Shown here piece by piece: positions 40,403 to 49,507 of a DNA stretch of 64,000 nucleotides (positions within the stretch are counted from its first letter, which is position 1; each line of letters starts with the position of its first letter). A program made the position numbers and the translations under genes. The notes under the pieces were generated by a model, which was not told the DNA's origin, searched no databases, and saw only the letters and a list, made by a program, of their open reading frames with translations. The DNA is from Micrococcus sp023147585. GTDB lineage: Bacteria; Actinomycetota; Actinomycetes; Actinomycetales; Micrococcaceae. Location of the stretch: the NCBI RefSeq assembly GCF_044872765.1, contig NZ_CP085253.1, forward strand, positions 868,001 to 932,000. The letters are read 5' to 3'.

Positions 40403-41758
40403 TCAGGCCTGCGGGGGCTCGACGGCGGCGTCAGCGGCGGTGCCGTCGGACCCCGCCTGGTGCTCGGCGAGCCCTCGCACCGGCGCGTCCACGGCCGACG
40501 TCGTGGGGCGCACCGATCCGTCCCGCATCACCTTGGAGCAGCAGTCCGGACGGCACACGTCGTACCAGGCCGGGAAGCAGCCCTGGGCGGCGCGGCCCTC
40601 GCGGCGGCCCAGGCGCTCCTCCACGATGTCCACGAGCCCGGCCACGAAGCGCGGGTCCGTCCCCGGGGTCGGGGTGCGGCGGAAGCCGACGCCCAGCTCG
40701 GCCGCGGTGTCCTTCGCCTCGGTGTCGAGGTCCCACACGACCTCCATGTGGTCCGACACGAAGCCCAGCGGCACGACCACGAAGCCCGCCACCGCGCGGC
40801 CCGTCTCGTCCACGGGCGCCTCGGGGCCGGCCAGGTTCTCCATGGCGTCGTTGATGTCCGGCTCGAGCCACGGCACCGACGGCGGGCCGGAGCGGGACTG
40901 GTACACCAGGGACCAGTCGACGTCCTCGCCACCGGGCACGCCCGCGAGGATCTCGCGGGCCACGTCCAGGTGCTGCGCGGAGTAGACGTCCGCGCCCTCG
41001 ACCTCGCCCGGCTCGCCGCCGGCGGCCTCGCGGAGCGCGGCGGCGGTGCCGCGCGGCCCGGCCGCGGCGGCGTCGGAGACGGGGATCGAGTGGGTGGCGA
41101 ACAGCACGTGGATCCGGGCGTCCTCGCCGAGCTCCGCGCGCAGGGACGCCAGGTCGGCGGCGAGACCCTCGCGGAAGGGGGCGATGAAACCGGGGTGGTT
41201 GAAGTACTGGCGCGTCTTGTCCAGGTCCACCTTCCCCTCCAGGCCGGTCTTCTCCATCGCCATGCCCATGTCCTCGCGGTACTGGCGGCACGAGGAGTAG
41301 CAGGAGTAGGCCGAGGTGGTGACGGTGAGGATCCGGCGATGGCCGTCCTCGTGCATCTGCCGCAGCGCGTCCGGGACGTACGGCTCCCAGTTGCGGTTGC
41401 CCCAGTAGACGGGCAGGTCCATGCCACGGGAGGCCAGCTCGGCCTCGATCGCGGCCTTCAGCGCCCGGTTCTGCCCGTTGATGGGGCTGACCCCGCCGTT
41501 GGCGCGGTAGTGGGTGGCCACCTCCTCGAGGCGCTCGTCAGGGATCCCGCGGCCGCGCGTGACGTTGCGCAGGAACGGGATCACGTCCTCCTGGCCCTCG
41601 GGCCCGCCGAAGGAGGCGAGCAGCAGCGCGTCGTACTCCTTGGGCGCCATGGCGCCCGCGGCGTCGTAGTCGAGGCCGGGCTCGGCCCGCTCGACCTCGA
41701 TCGGTCCGGACGGGATCGTCTCGGCGGGGGCGCCCCCCGCGGCGTTCTGTCCGCTCAT
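40403..41758 (-). CDS. cpfC: Coproporphyrin III ferrochelatase
   Basis: A 451-residue enzyme that inserts iron into coproporphyrin III in the actinobacterial pathway. The catalytic histidine is in LFATHSIPVSD and a conserved glutamate lies in the substrate-binding second half. Cysteines in SAYSCYSSCRQYRED and a C-terminal cluster (CFPAWYDVCRPDCCSK) match the [2Fe-2S] ligands of actinobacterial ferrochelatases. The N terminus has about 40 extra residues. The ATG overlaps the ChdC stop by one base (TGATG), indicating coupling. ChdC next door confirms the coproporphyrin route. Confidence 0.95.
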   Translation of the reverse strand: MSGQNAAGGAPAETIPSGPIEVERAEPGLDYDAAGAMAPKEYDALLLASFGGPEGQEDVIPFLRNVTRGRGIPDERLEEVATHYRANGGVSPINGQNRALKAAIEAELASRGMDLPVYWGNRNWEPYVPDALRQMHEDGHRRILTVTTSAYSCYSSCRQYREDMGMAMEKTGLEGKVDLDKTRQYFNHPGFIAPFREGLAADLASLRAELGEDARIHVLFATHSIPVSDAAAAGPRGTAAALREAAGGEPGEVEGADVYSAQHLDVAREILAGVPGGEDVDWSLVYQSRSGPPSVPWLEPDINDAMENLAGPEAPVDETGRAVAGFVVVPLGFVSDHMEVVWDLDTEAKDTAAELGVGFRRTPTPGTDPRFVAGLVDIVEERLGRREGRAAQGCFPAWYDVCRPDCCSKVMRDGSVRPTTSAVDAPVRGLAEHQAGSDGTAADAAVEPPQA

Positions 41759-42474
41759 CAGGCCAGCACCTCCAGCAGCTCGGCGGTCTCCACAAGGCGG
41801 CCCGTGTAGAACGGGACCTCCTCGCGCACGTGCATGCGCGTCTCGTTGTTGCGCAGGTGGCGCATCATGTCCACGAGGTCCTTCAGCTCCGGAGCCTCCA
41901 GGCCCAGCAGCCACTCCCAGTCGTTGAGGCCGAACGCGCTCGTGGTGTTCGCCCACACCTGCGGGAAGTCCTGGCCCAGCTTGCCGTGCTCGCGCAGCAT
42001 GCGGGCGCGCTCCTTGGGGTCGAGCAGATACCAGTCGTACGAGCGGACGAACGGGTAGAAGCACAGCCAGTCCAGCGGCTTGCGGCCCATCGCGAAGGCC
42101 GGCACGTGCTCCTTGTTGAACTCCGCCATCCGGTCCGCACCCATCGCGGACATCACCGTGGTGGTGCGCTCCAGGAGGCGGGTGCGGCGCAGGGCGCGGA
42201 TGCCGGACTGCAGGTCCTCGGGGGTCTGCGAGTACATCCACACCATGACGTCGCCGGCCTCGCGCATGCCGGAGATGTCGTAGGTGCCGCGCACGGTCAC
42301 GCCGCGGCCGGCGAGGCCCTCGACGACGGCGTCGAACTCCTTGACCGCCTTGCGCGCCTCCTTGCCGGACAGGTCCAGCCAGCCCGGCTCACCCTGCGGG
42401 CGGGCGAACATCGTATAGGTGGTGAACCAGTCCTTGCCGGCGGCGGCAGGAGTGGTGGTCGCGTCCTGGGTCAT
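41758..42474 (-). CDS. chdC: Coproheme decarboxylase (HemQ, chlorite-dismutase fold)
   Basis: A 238-residue enzyme that converts coproheme to haem b by two oxidative decarboxylations. The region FYPFVRSYDWYLLD contains the catalytic tyrosine, and MRHLRNNETRMH contains the haem-ligand histidine. The start lies in an ATGA overlap with cgoX and the stop overlaps the cpfC start, so the genes form one translationally coupled operon. Confidence 0.96.
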   Translation of the reverse strand: MTQDATTTPAAAGKDWFTTYTMFARPQGEPGWLDLSGKEARKAVKEFDAVVEGLAGRGVTVRGTYDISGMREAGDVMVWMYSQTPEDLQSGIRALRRTRLLERTTTVMSAMGADRMAEFNKEHVPAFAMGRKPLDWLCFYPFVRSYDWYLLDPKERARMLREHGKLGQDFPQVWANTTSAFGLNDWEWLLGLEAPELKDLVDMMRHLRNNETRMHVREEVPFYTGRLVETAELLEVLA

Positions 42475-44021
42475 GGTGCTCCGTCCTCGTTCGTCTCGTC
42501 GTTCTTCGTCGGTGTGTCCAGATCGGCTCGGGCACCGTCGGCCGCGAACACGGCCTCCACCCCGGCCACGATGGCGGCCAGGCCGGTCCCGTGCACCCAG
42601 CTTCCCACCGCGTCCAGGCCCGGCACGGGCGCGGCCCACGCGAGCAGCGCGTCGGTGGCCTCCCGATCGGGCCCGGCCTGGGGCGGGATGGAGTGGCGCC
42701 AGCGCGTGACGGCGCGGGCCACCACGTCCTGCTCGGCCAGCGGCACCCCGGTGAGGGCGGCGGCGTCGGCGAGGCCCTGGGTGAGGAGCTCCTCATCCCC
42801 GGAGCGGGGGCCGAGCTGCTCGTCCCCGCCGCCGTGGCGCCCGTAGGAGAGACGCAGCACGTGCCGGTGCGGGTGGCGCGGCTCGCCGTCGGCGCCGGGA
42901 CGGGCCACGACGTCGCGCAGCCAGTCCCACTTGACGGTCGCGTGGGTGAGGGCCTTCGCCGCCACATCGGTGCCCTCGGCCACGAGCACGCCCGTGCCGC
43001 GCGGGGCGGCGTCGAGCCCGGGGGCGTCGACCACGAAGGTGGCGAGCGCGACGCCGTCGGACAGTGCCGGCCCGTCAGCCTCGCCGAGCACGCCGTGGGA
43101 GAGCGGGGAGAGCAGGTCCCATGCGGTGGACCCGTCCACGGCGAGGACCACGCGGTCCACGTCGAGCCCGCGCACCACCTCGTCGTCGCGGTCGGAGATC
43201 TGGGCCCACCACCCCTCACCCACGCGGGAGAGGGCGGCCACGCGCACGCCGCGGAGCACGGTGACCCCGTCCTCGCGGAGGGACTCCACGAGGCGTGTCG
43301 TCAGGCGGTTCATGCCGCCCTCGAGGCCGGCGACGGCGGCGCCGGGCGTGGCGCCCCCGCGCAGGGCCGCGACGCCGGCGGCGAGGCCGCCCTGGGCGAC
43401 CGCGGCCGCGAGCAGGCCTGGCGCCACGCGCTCCACGTCCACCACGGCGGGGTCGGCGGAGTGCACGCCGCCGACCACGGGGCCCACGAGGCGCGTGAGC
43501 ACCTCCTCCCCCATCCGGTCGGCGACCAGTTCGGCGACGGTGACGGGGCGGCCCGCGGCGAGGGCCTCGGTCCACCGGTCCATCGGCGCGTGCGCGTCGG
43601 CCCGGGCGCGCTCGAGCCCCGCGGAGCTCAGGGCCCGGGCGAGGTCGTCGGCGTCGAGGTCGCCGGGGATGCCCAGGAGACCCAGGCGGGGGGCCGGCAC
43701 CGTGGCCTCCGGGCCGTGGAGCCACGAGCCCAGCGGGGCGGGCGCGACGATGCGGCCGCCGAGCCCGAGCTCCTCCAGGAGGTCCCGCACGGCGGTTCCG
43801 CGCACCGCGAACGACTCCGCGCCGCCGTCGAGCTCCAGGGCCTGGGTGCACCCCGTCCCGGACTGCGAGATCGAGGGGACGTCGAGGAAGCGGGAGGACA
43901 GCGCGCCGCCGAGCACCGAGGTGGCCTCGGCGAGGGTGACGTCCCAGCCCGCTTGGCGCAGCCGGCGGGCGGAGAGCAGGCCGGCGATGCCGCCGCCCAC
44001 CACGAGGGCCGTCCCGCTCAC
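42471..44021 (-). CDS. cgoX: Coproporphyrinogen III oxidase (HemY-type flavoprotein)
   Basis: A 516-residue FAD enzyme from a GTG at 44021. The dinucleotide-binding motif VVGGGIAGLLSARRL is at the N terminus, followed by GGALSSRF. The C-terminal FAD-contacting segment is LDAVGSWVHGTGLAAIVAG. In organisms with CpfC and ChdC this oxidase acts on coproporphyrinogen rather than protoporphyrinogen. It overlaps hemE by 4 nt (GTGA) and chdC by 4 nt (ATGA). Confidence 0.94.
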   Translation of the reverse strand: MSGTALVVGGGIAGLLSARRLRQAGWDVTLAEATSVLGGALSSRFLDVPSISQSGTGCTQALELDGGAESFAVRGTAVRDLLEELGLGGRIVAPAPLGSWLHGPEATVPAPRLGLLGIPGDLDADDLARALSSAGLERARADAHAPMDRWTEALAAGRPVTVAELVADRMGEEVLTRLVGPVVGGVHSADPAVVDVERVAPGLLAAAVAQGGLAAGVAALRGGATPGAAVAGLEGGMNRLTTRLVESLREDGVTVLRGVRVAALSRVGEGWWAQISDRDDEVVRGLDVDRVVLAVDGSTAWDLLSPLSHGVLGEADGPALSDGVALATFVVDAPGLDAAPRGTGVLVAEGTDVAAKALTHATVKWDWLRDVVARPGADGEPRHPHRHVLRLSYGRHGGGDEQLGPRSGDEELLTQGLADAAALTGVPLAEQDVVARAVTRWRHSIPPQAGPDREATDALLAWAAPVPGLDAVGSWVHGTGLAAIVAGVEAVFAADGARADLDTPTKNDETNEDGAP

Positions 44022-45211
44022 GCGCGCCCCCCCGGGGTCGCGGGGATCGAGTGCACGAGCTCGACCACGCGGGTGAGCACGTCCGGATCGGTCTCGGGCG
44101 GCACCCCGTGGGCCAGGTTCACCACGTGTCCGGGGGCCGCCGCGCCGGAGGCGACGACGCCGCGCACGTGCGCCTCGAGCACGGGCCACGGGGCGGCGAG
44201 GAGGGCCGGGTCGACGTTGCCCTGCAACGGGACCGCACCGCGACCGTCGGCGCCCGGATTCGCGCGGAGGCGGCGATCGGCCTCGGCGAGCGTGAGGCGG
44301 TGGTCGACGCCGACGGCGGAGGCGCCGGCGTCGCGCATGTGGTGGAGGAAGTCGCCCGTGCCGGTGCCGAAGTGCAGCAGCGGCGCGCCCCCGGGCACGC
44401 CCGGGCCGGCCATGTCGCCCACGTGGGCGAGGGCCGCGGCCGAGTGCGCCTGGACGTGCTCGAGGTAGTCGTCCGCGGAGAGCGAGCCGGCCCACGAGTC
44501 GAACAGCTGGGCCGCCGAGGCGCCGGCCTCGAGCTGCGCGCGGAGGAACTGGCCGGAGACCCGCGCGGCCCAGCCGGCCAGCGCCGCCCACGCCTGCGGA
44601 TCGCCGTGCATCATGCGGCGCGGCCCGAAGTGGTCTCGGGAGGGACGGCCCTCCACCATGTAGGCGGCCAGCGTGAAGGGGGCGCCCGCGAAGCCGATGA
44701 GCGGCCGGTCCCCGAGCTCGGCGACGGTGGCGGCGACGGCCTCGCGGATCACGTCCAGGGCGGAGTCCTCGAGGTCCGGCAGCGCCGCGGCGTCCCGGGC
44801 GGTGCGCACGGGGGCGCCCAGCACGGGGCCCACACCGGGCTGGATCTCGACGTCCACGCCGGCGAGCTTCAGCGGCACCACGATGTCGGAGAAGAAGATG
44901 GCCGCGTCCACGTCGTGGCGCCGCACGGGCTGGAGGGTGATCTCCCGGACGAGCTCGGGCATGAGGCAGGACTCGAGCATGCCGACGCCCTCACGGACCT
45001 TCTTGTACTCCGGCAGCGAGCGGCCGGCCTGGCGCATGAACCACACGGGGCGGCGGGAGGGCTGCTGGCCGCGCAGCGCCCGGATGAGCGGGCTGGCCGC
45101 GGTGGAGCGAGCGGTGTCGCCCGTGCGGAGCGGGTGCCCGGCGGGGAGCGCGGGGGCGGGGACGCCGGCGTCCGGCGTGCCGCCCTCGGGAGTCAGAGGA
45201 TCAGTGGACAT
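44018..45211 (-). CDS. hemE: Uroporphyrinogen decarboxylase
   Basis: A 397-residue enzyme converting uroporphyrinogen III to coproporphyrinogen III. The signature VWFMRQAGRSLPEY and the GFAGAPFTLAAYMVEG loop, with IFFSDIVVPL, form the active site. The first 35 residues are a Pro/Gly-rich extension. The ATG at 45211 opens the minus-strand haem operon, divergent from hemA with 105 nt between the two start codons. Confidence 0.97.
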   Translation of the reverse strand: MSTDPLTPEGGTPDAGVPAPALPAGHPLRTGDTARSTAASPLIRALRGQQPSRRPVWFMRQAGRSLPEYKKVREGVGMLESCLMPELVREITLQPVRRHDVDAAIFFSDIVVPLKLAGVDVEIQPGVGPVLGAPVRTARDAAALPDLEDSALDVIREAVAATVAELGDRPLIGFAGAPFTLAAYMVEGRPSRDHFGPRRMMHGDPQAWAALAGWAARVSGQFLRAQLEAGASAAQLFDSWAGSLSADDYLEHVQAHSAAALAHVGDMAGPGVPGGAPLLHFGTGTGDFLHHMRDAGASAVGVDHRLTLAEADRRLRANPGADGRGAVPLQGNVDPALLAAPWPVLEAHVRGVVASGAAAPGHVVNLAHGVPPETDPDVLTRVVELVHSIPATPGGRA

Positions 45212-45316
45212 GACCCCATCCTCGCACCGGCTCCGCCCGCAGGCATATCGCGACGGCTGTGACGCGGGCCGCGTTCCCTGCCGATCCGGCCGCCGGCGCG
45301 TAGGATGGCTGGCGCT

Positions 45317-46675
45317 GTGACTGTCTTCTCCCTGGTGGCCTCGCACCACGACCTCGACCTGGACACGGTGGCCCGCTTGAGCGCGGGGACCACCGGCGTC
45401 TGCTCCGCCCTGCCCTCCCCCGCCACGGCGGGGGCGGTGGTGCTGGCCACCTGCAACCGCGTGGAGGTCTATGCGGAGGCCGCCGAGGGGCGGGTGGAGG
45501 AGGCGCGGGAGCACCTCGTGGCCGCCATCGCCGAGAGCAGCAGCCTGCCGGACGACTCCGTGCGCGGCGCGTTCCGCGTGCTCGGCGCCGATGCCACGGC
45601 CCGCCACCTCTTCGAGGTCGGCGCGGGACTGGACTCCGCCGTGGTGGGCGAGCGGGAGATCGCCGGCCAGGTGCGCCGCGCGCTCCTGGACGCCCGAGAG
45701 AAGGGCACGGCCTCCGGCTCGCTCGTCCGCCTCTTCGAGGCCGCCACGCGCACCGCCAAGGACGTGGGCTCCCAGACGGCGCTCGGCGCCACCGGCCGCT
45801 CCGTGGTCTCCGTGGCCCTGGACCTCACCGAGGAGCTGCGCGGCCTGCACGACGCCGACGCGCGCGACGCCTTCTGGGCCGATGCCTCCGTCCTGCTGAT
45901 CGGCACCGGCGCCTACGCCGGGACGACCCTGGCCCAGCTGGCCGACCGCGGCGCCGTCGCCGTGGGCGTGCACTCCGCGTCCGGGCGCGCCGAGCAGTTC
46001 GTGGCGGACCGCGGCGGCTGGGCGCTCCCGCTCGGCGGGGAGAACGTGGCCGGGGCCGTCGCCGAGGCCGACGTGATCATCGGCTCCTCCGGCGGGGACC
46101 GGCAGATCAGCCCCGAGCGCCTCGCCCAGCTGCGCGAGGGCTCCGCGCACCCCCTCACGGTGGTGGACCTGGCCCTGTCCCGAGACTTCGACCCCGCGGT
46201 CGCCGAGGTGGAGGGCGTGGACCTGATCACCCTCGAGTCCGTCCGCCTGGCCGCGCCCGAGCAGGCGCGCGCCGCCGTGGACGAGGCGCGCTGCCTCGTG
46301 GACGGCGCCGTCGCCGAGTACTCGGCCGCCCAGCGCAGCCGCAGCGCGGACGCCGCGATCAAGGCCCTGCGGCGCCACACCCTCACGGCCCTCGACCACG
46401 AGATGGAGCGGGTCCGGGCGCGCCACGGGTGCACCGCCGCGTCCGAGGAGGTGGAGTTCGCCCTGCGCCGCATGGTGAACCAGTTCCTCCACGGCCCGAG
46501 CGTGCGGGCCAAGGAGCTCGCCGCCCAGGGCAGGCTCGAGGAGTACGAGCGCGCCCTCGAGGTGCTGTTCGACATCGCCCCGCCCTCGGCCGCGCCCGCC
46601 CCGGCCCCCGCCGAGGAGGCCTGCCCGGCCCACCGCGCCGCGGAGGGCGGGCCGGGCGCGGCCCGCACCGCATGA
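45317..46675 (+). CDS. hemA: Glutamyl-tRNA reductase
   Basis: A 452-residue enzyme reducing glutamyl-tRNA to glutamate-1-semialdehyde, the committed C5-pathway step. The nucleophilic cysteine is in LATCNRVEVY, and VVGEREIAGQVRRAL and the NADPH-binding LLIGTGAYAGTTLA follow. The C-terminal dimerisation domain ends with an Ala/Pro-rich tail. The GTG at 45317 is preferred over the ATG at 45305 because a TAGGAT hexamer at 45301-45306 would lie over the latter; family N termini also begin at V-x-FSLVASH. The stop overlaps the TetR gene start (ATGA). Confidence 0.95.
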   Translation: MTVFSLVASHHDLDLDTVARLSAGTTGVCSALPSPATAGAVVLATCNRVEVYAEAAEGRVEEAREHLVAAIAESSSLPDDSVRGAFRVLGADATARHLFEVGAGLDSAVVGEREIAGQVRRALLDAREKGTASGSLVRLFEAATRTAKDVGSQTALGATGRSVVSVALDLTEELRGLHDADARDAFWADASVLLIGTGAYAGTTLAQLADRGAVAVGVHSASGRAEQFVADRGGWALPLGGENVAGAVAEADVIIGSSGGDRQISPERLAQLREGSAHPLTVVDLALSRDFDPAVAEVEGVDLITLESVRLAAPEQARAAVDEARCLVDGAVAEYSAAQRSRSADAAIKALRRHTLTALDHEMERVRARHGCTAASEEVEFALRRMVNQFLHGPSVRAKELAAQGRLEEYERALEVLFDIAPPSAAPAPAPAEEACPAHRAAEGGPGAARTA

Positions 46676-47319
46676 GCGTGCACCCCGGTGAGGGGGCGGG
46701 CCCGCGCGAGCGGACCGTGCGGATGCCGCGCGCCCAGCGGCGCCGCCAGCTCCTCGGGTGCGCACGCGGCGTGTTCGTGGAGCACGGCTACGCCGGCACG
46801 GCCATGGACCAGATCGCGGAGGCGGCCGCCGTCTCCAAGCCCGTGCTCTACCAGCACTTCCTCGGCAAGCACGAGCTCTTCCTCGAGCTGCTGGACACCG
46901 AGGTGGCCGACCTCACGGGCCGCCTCACGGCGGCCATGTCCTCCCCCGGCGACAACCGTCACCGCGTGCACGCCACGGTGGAGGCGGTCTTCGCCTACAT
47001 GGGATCCCCCGGGCGCTCCCACCGGCTGCTCTTCGACTCCGGCGCCGAGCACGACCCCGAGGTGCGCGCACGCGTCGAGGCGGTCGAGCGCGCCGTGGCC
47101 TCCCAGGTGAGCCGCATCCTCGCCGAGGACACGCGCGTGGGCGACGCCGAGGCCGAGATCCTCTCCCGCGGCCTCGTGGCGTACGTGCTCGGCGCCGCTC
47201 GCCACTGGGCGGACCGGCTCGAGGCGGGTCGCCGCCCGGACGCCGCGCGGACGGCCGCGATCGTGGACGCCCTGCTGTGGACCGGGCTCTCCCACCTGCC
47301 CACCGGACGCGCCGCCTGA
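46672..47319 (+). CDS. TetR-family transcriptional regulator
   Basis: A 215-residue regulator. The N-terminal HTH reads TAMDQIAEAAAVSKPVLYQHFLGKHELF, preceded by RRRQLLGCARGVFVEHGYAG. The C-terminal ligand domain has no recognisable signature. It is translationally coupled to hemA by an ATGA overlap, so it is expressed with haem synthesis. Whether it regulates the divergent hem operon is open; no clear operator was seen. The 173 nt downstream hold the promoter of the next gene (TAGGCT near 47411). Confidence 0.88.
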   Translation: MSVHPGEGAGPRERTVRMPRAQRRRQLLGCARGVFVEHGYAGTAMDQIAEAAAVSKPVLYQHFLGKHELFLELLDTEVADLTGRLTAAMSSPGDNRHRVHATVEAVFAYMGSPGRSHRLLFDSGAEHDPEVRARVEAVERAVASQVSRILAEDTRVGDAEAEILSRGLVAYVLGAARHWADRLEAGRRPDAARTAAIVDALLWTGLSHLPTGRAA

Positions 47320-47492
47320 CGGGGAGGGCGCCGCCGCCTCCGCGGATGCCGCCCGGTTACGCCACGCGCGTGAACCCCGCCCCCGCCGCATGAGGCGACA
47401 GGGCCGTCCCGTAGGCTGACCGCACATCCGCCGCGCGGACGCGTGTCCGCGCAGCGAGGAGTCCACGCACGAGGGAAGAGTGAGGTCCACCC

Positions 47493-47717
47493 ATGGAGAT
47501 CCGCATCGGAGTGCAGCACGTCGGCCGTGAGGTCGTCCTGGAGAGCGAGCAGACCGCCGAGGAGGTGCGCGCCCTCGTGGACGCCGCCCTCGCCGCCGGC
47601 TCCCTCCTGAGCCTGACGGACGTCAAGGGCCGCCAGGTCGTGGTCCCGGGCTCGAACATCGGGTTCGTCGAGATCGGCGCCAAGAAGTCCGGCCCCCTGG
47701 GCTTCGCGGCCTCCTGA
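47493..47717 (+). CDS. DUF3107 family protein
   Basis: A 74-residue protein, MEIRIGVQHVGREVVLES to GPLGFAAS, matching the small DUF3107 family found in nearly all actinobacteria. The pattern GRQVVVPGSNIGFVEIG is characteristic. It is often described as ATP-binding, but no reaction is established. A GTGAGG ribosome-binding site lies 8-10 nt upstream of the ATG. The RNB nuclease gene follows after 18 nt. Confidence 0.9.
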   Translation: MEIRIGVQHVGREVVLESEQTAEEVRALVDAALAAGSLLSLTDVKGRQVVVPGSNIGFVEIGAKKSGPLGFAAS

Positions 47718-47735
47718 TCTGCGGGCCGCGCCGCC

Positions 47736-49250
47736 ATGCCCCACCACGCCGTCGAGGTGCGCGGGTCTGAGGACGCCGCGCTGACCGAGCGTCTGGCCGC
47801 CCTCCGGGTCGAGCTCGACCTGCCGGGCGGCTTCGCCGCGCCCGTGCTCGCCGAGGCCGAGGAGTCCGCCGCCGCGGTGCTCGCCTCCCTCGGCTCGGAC
47901 GCGGAGCGGGTCGACCTCACGGCCGTCCCCTTCGTCACCGTGGACCCATCCGGGTCCACGGACCTCGACCAGGCGCTGCACATCGCGGCCGCCGAGGACG
48001 GTCGGCTCACGGTGCGCTACGCGATCGCCGACGTGCCCGCCTTCGTCGCGCCCGAGGGCGAGGTGGACCGCGAGGCCCGGCGTCGCGGCCAGACCGTGTA
48101 CCTGCCGGACGGCCGCGTCCCCCTGCACCCAGAGGTGCTGAGCGAGGGCGCCGCGTCGCTGCTGCCCGACGTCGACCGTCCCGCGTTCGTGTGGACGTTC
48201 ACGCTCGCCGTGGACGGGGCCGTGGAGCGCACCGCGCTGGTGCGCTCCCGCGTGCGATCGCGGGCCCAGCTCACGTACGAGCAGGTGCAGGCCTTCCTGG
48301 ACTCCGCGGACGCGCCCGAGGCGGCGGCCTGGCCGGAGGAGCTCCGCGCCTCGATCGCCCTGCTGCCGGAGGTCGGACGACGGCGCACCGCGCAGGAGGT
48401 CGCCCGCGGCGGCGCGTCCCTGAACATGCCGGACCAGGAGATCCACGTGGTGGACGGCCGGTACGAGATCAGCCAGCGCATCCCGCTGCCGGCCGAGGAC
48501 CACAATGCCCAGCTCTCCCTGATGACGGGCATGGAGGCGGCACGCATCATGCTCGACGGCGGCGTCGGCGTCCTGCGCACCATGCCCGCCCCGGACACCG
48601 AGGCGGTCGCCGCGTTCCGCGCCCGCACCCGCGCGCTGGGGCATCCGTGGGAGGAGGGCGCCGACTACGGGGCCTACCTGCGCACCGTCGACCCCCGCGA
48701 GCCGCGCCACCTCGCCGTCCTCCACGCCGCCACGTCCCTGTTCCGCGGAGCCGGGTACACCGCCTTCGACGCCGAGGCCGAGGATCCCGCCCTGCGCGCC
48801 CTCCCCGCGGATCCCGAGCAGGCCGCCCTGGCCGCGCCCTACGCGCACGCCACCGCACCCCTGCGGCGCCTCGTGGACCGCTTCGTGCTGGCCGTGTGCC
48901 ACGCCCTCGTGAGCGGCGCGCCGGTGCCTGCGTGGGCCCGCCGGGCGCTGCCCGAGCTCCCCGCCCTGATGCAGGACGCCGGCCGGCGCGCCTCGGCCGC
49001 GGACCGCGCGGCCGGCGACCTCGTGGAGGCGGCCGAGCTCTCGGAGCACGTCGGCGCCGAGCTGGAGGGCGTCGTCGTGCGCTCCGGCGGGGAGTCCGCG
49101 GACGTGCAGCTCGCCCAGCCCCCCGTGGCCGTGCGCGTGCCGGCCGCGGCGGAGCCCGGCACCCGCGTGCGGATCCGGATCGACGCGGTGGACGTGGCCT
49201 CCGGGAAGGTCACGGCCACCGGGGTAGACTGGCCCCACAGCTCACGCTGA
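47736..49250 (+). CDS. RNB-domain ribonuclease (RNase II/R superfamily)
   Basis: A 504-residue exoribonuclease-type protein. The RNB catalytic segment reads FVTVDPSGSTDLDQALHI, with the expected aspartates but Gln where RNase II has the fourth aspartate (DDA). HLLPDVDRP-like positions appear as ASLLPDVDRPAF, and HATAPLRRLVDRFVLA is the conserved distal motif. N-terminal cold-shock domains are absent, so it is the short actinobacterial form. It probably degrades RNA 3' to 5'. It lies 18 nt after the DUF3107 gene on the same strand. Confidence 0.88.
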   Translation: MPHHAVEVRGSEDAALTERLAALRVELDLPGGFAAPVLAEAEESAAAVLASLGSDAERVDLTAVPFVTVDPSGSTDLDQALHIAAAEDGRLTVRYAIADVPAFVAPEGEVDREARRRGQTVYLPDGRVPLHPEVLSEGAASLLPDVDRPAFVWTFTLAVDGAVERTALVRSRVRSRAQLTYEQVQAFLDSADAPEAAAWPEELRASIALLPEVGRRRTAQEVARGGASLNMPDQEIHVVDGRYEISQRIPLPAEDHNAQLSLMTGMEAARIMLDGGVGVLRTMPAPDTEAVAAFRARTRALGHPWEEGADYGAYLRTVDPREPRHLAVLHAATSLFRGAGYTAFDAEAEDPALRALPADPEQAALAAPYAHATAPLRRLVDRFVLAVCHALVSGAPVPAWARRALPELPALMQDAGRRASAADRAAGDLVEAAELSEHVGAELEGVVVRSGGESADVQLAQPPVAVRVPAAAEPGTRVRIRIDAVDVASGKVTATGVDWPHSSR

Positions 49251-49507
49251 CCCCTGGGATGACCGGTCGCATCTGATCACCCACGAACCCCACTCGCCGC
49301 AGCGCTCCACGGTCCCTCGTGTCCGAGGCTCCTCGGCGGGTGACCGACCTGCCGGATCCGGCATGGCCCGCCTTCGCACGGCGCGGTCGAGACCGAGTCC
49401 AGGGGGCATCGCCCCCGCCCTTCCGCGATCGGCTCCACCACCGCGCGCACGGCGTGGCCGGGCCCACCCGCCCGTCGCTGCGACGCACGAGACGATCGCG
49501 AGTCACC
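49251..49507 (+). other. 257-nt gene-free leader before the DEAD-box helicase gene
   Basis: No ribosome-binding site or -10 hexamer lies directly at the RNB stop. The stretch contains several GC-rich self-complementary segments, for example around 49344-49366 (CCTGCCGGATCCGGCATGG). RNA helicase genes often carry long, structured 5' untranslated regions used for autoregulation, so this may be one. No known riboswitch is recognised. Confidence 0.4.

Noticed and set aside
49251..49507. A known riboswitch in the helicase leader
   Set aside because: No conserved core of any riboswitch class was recognised; only generic GC-rich hairpins.
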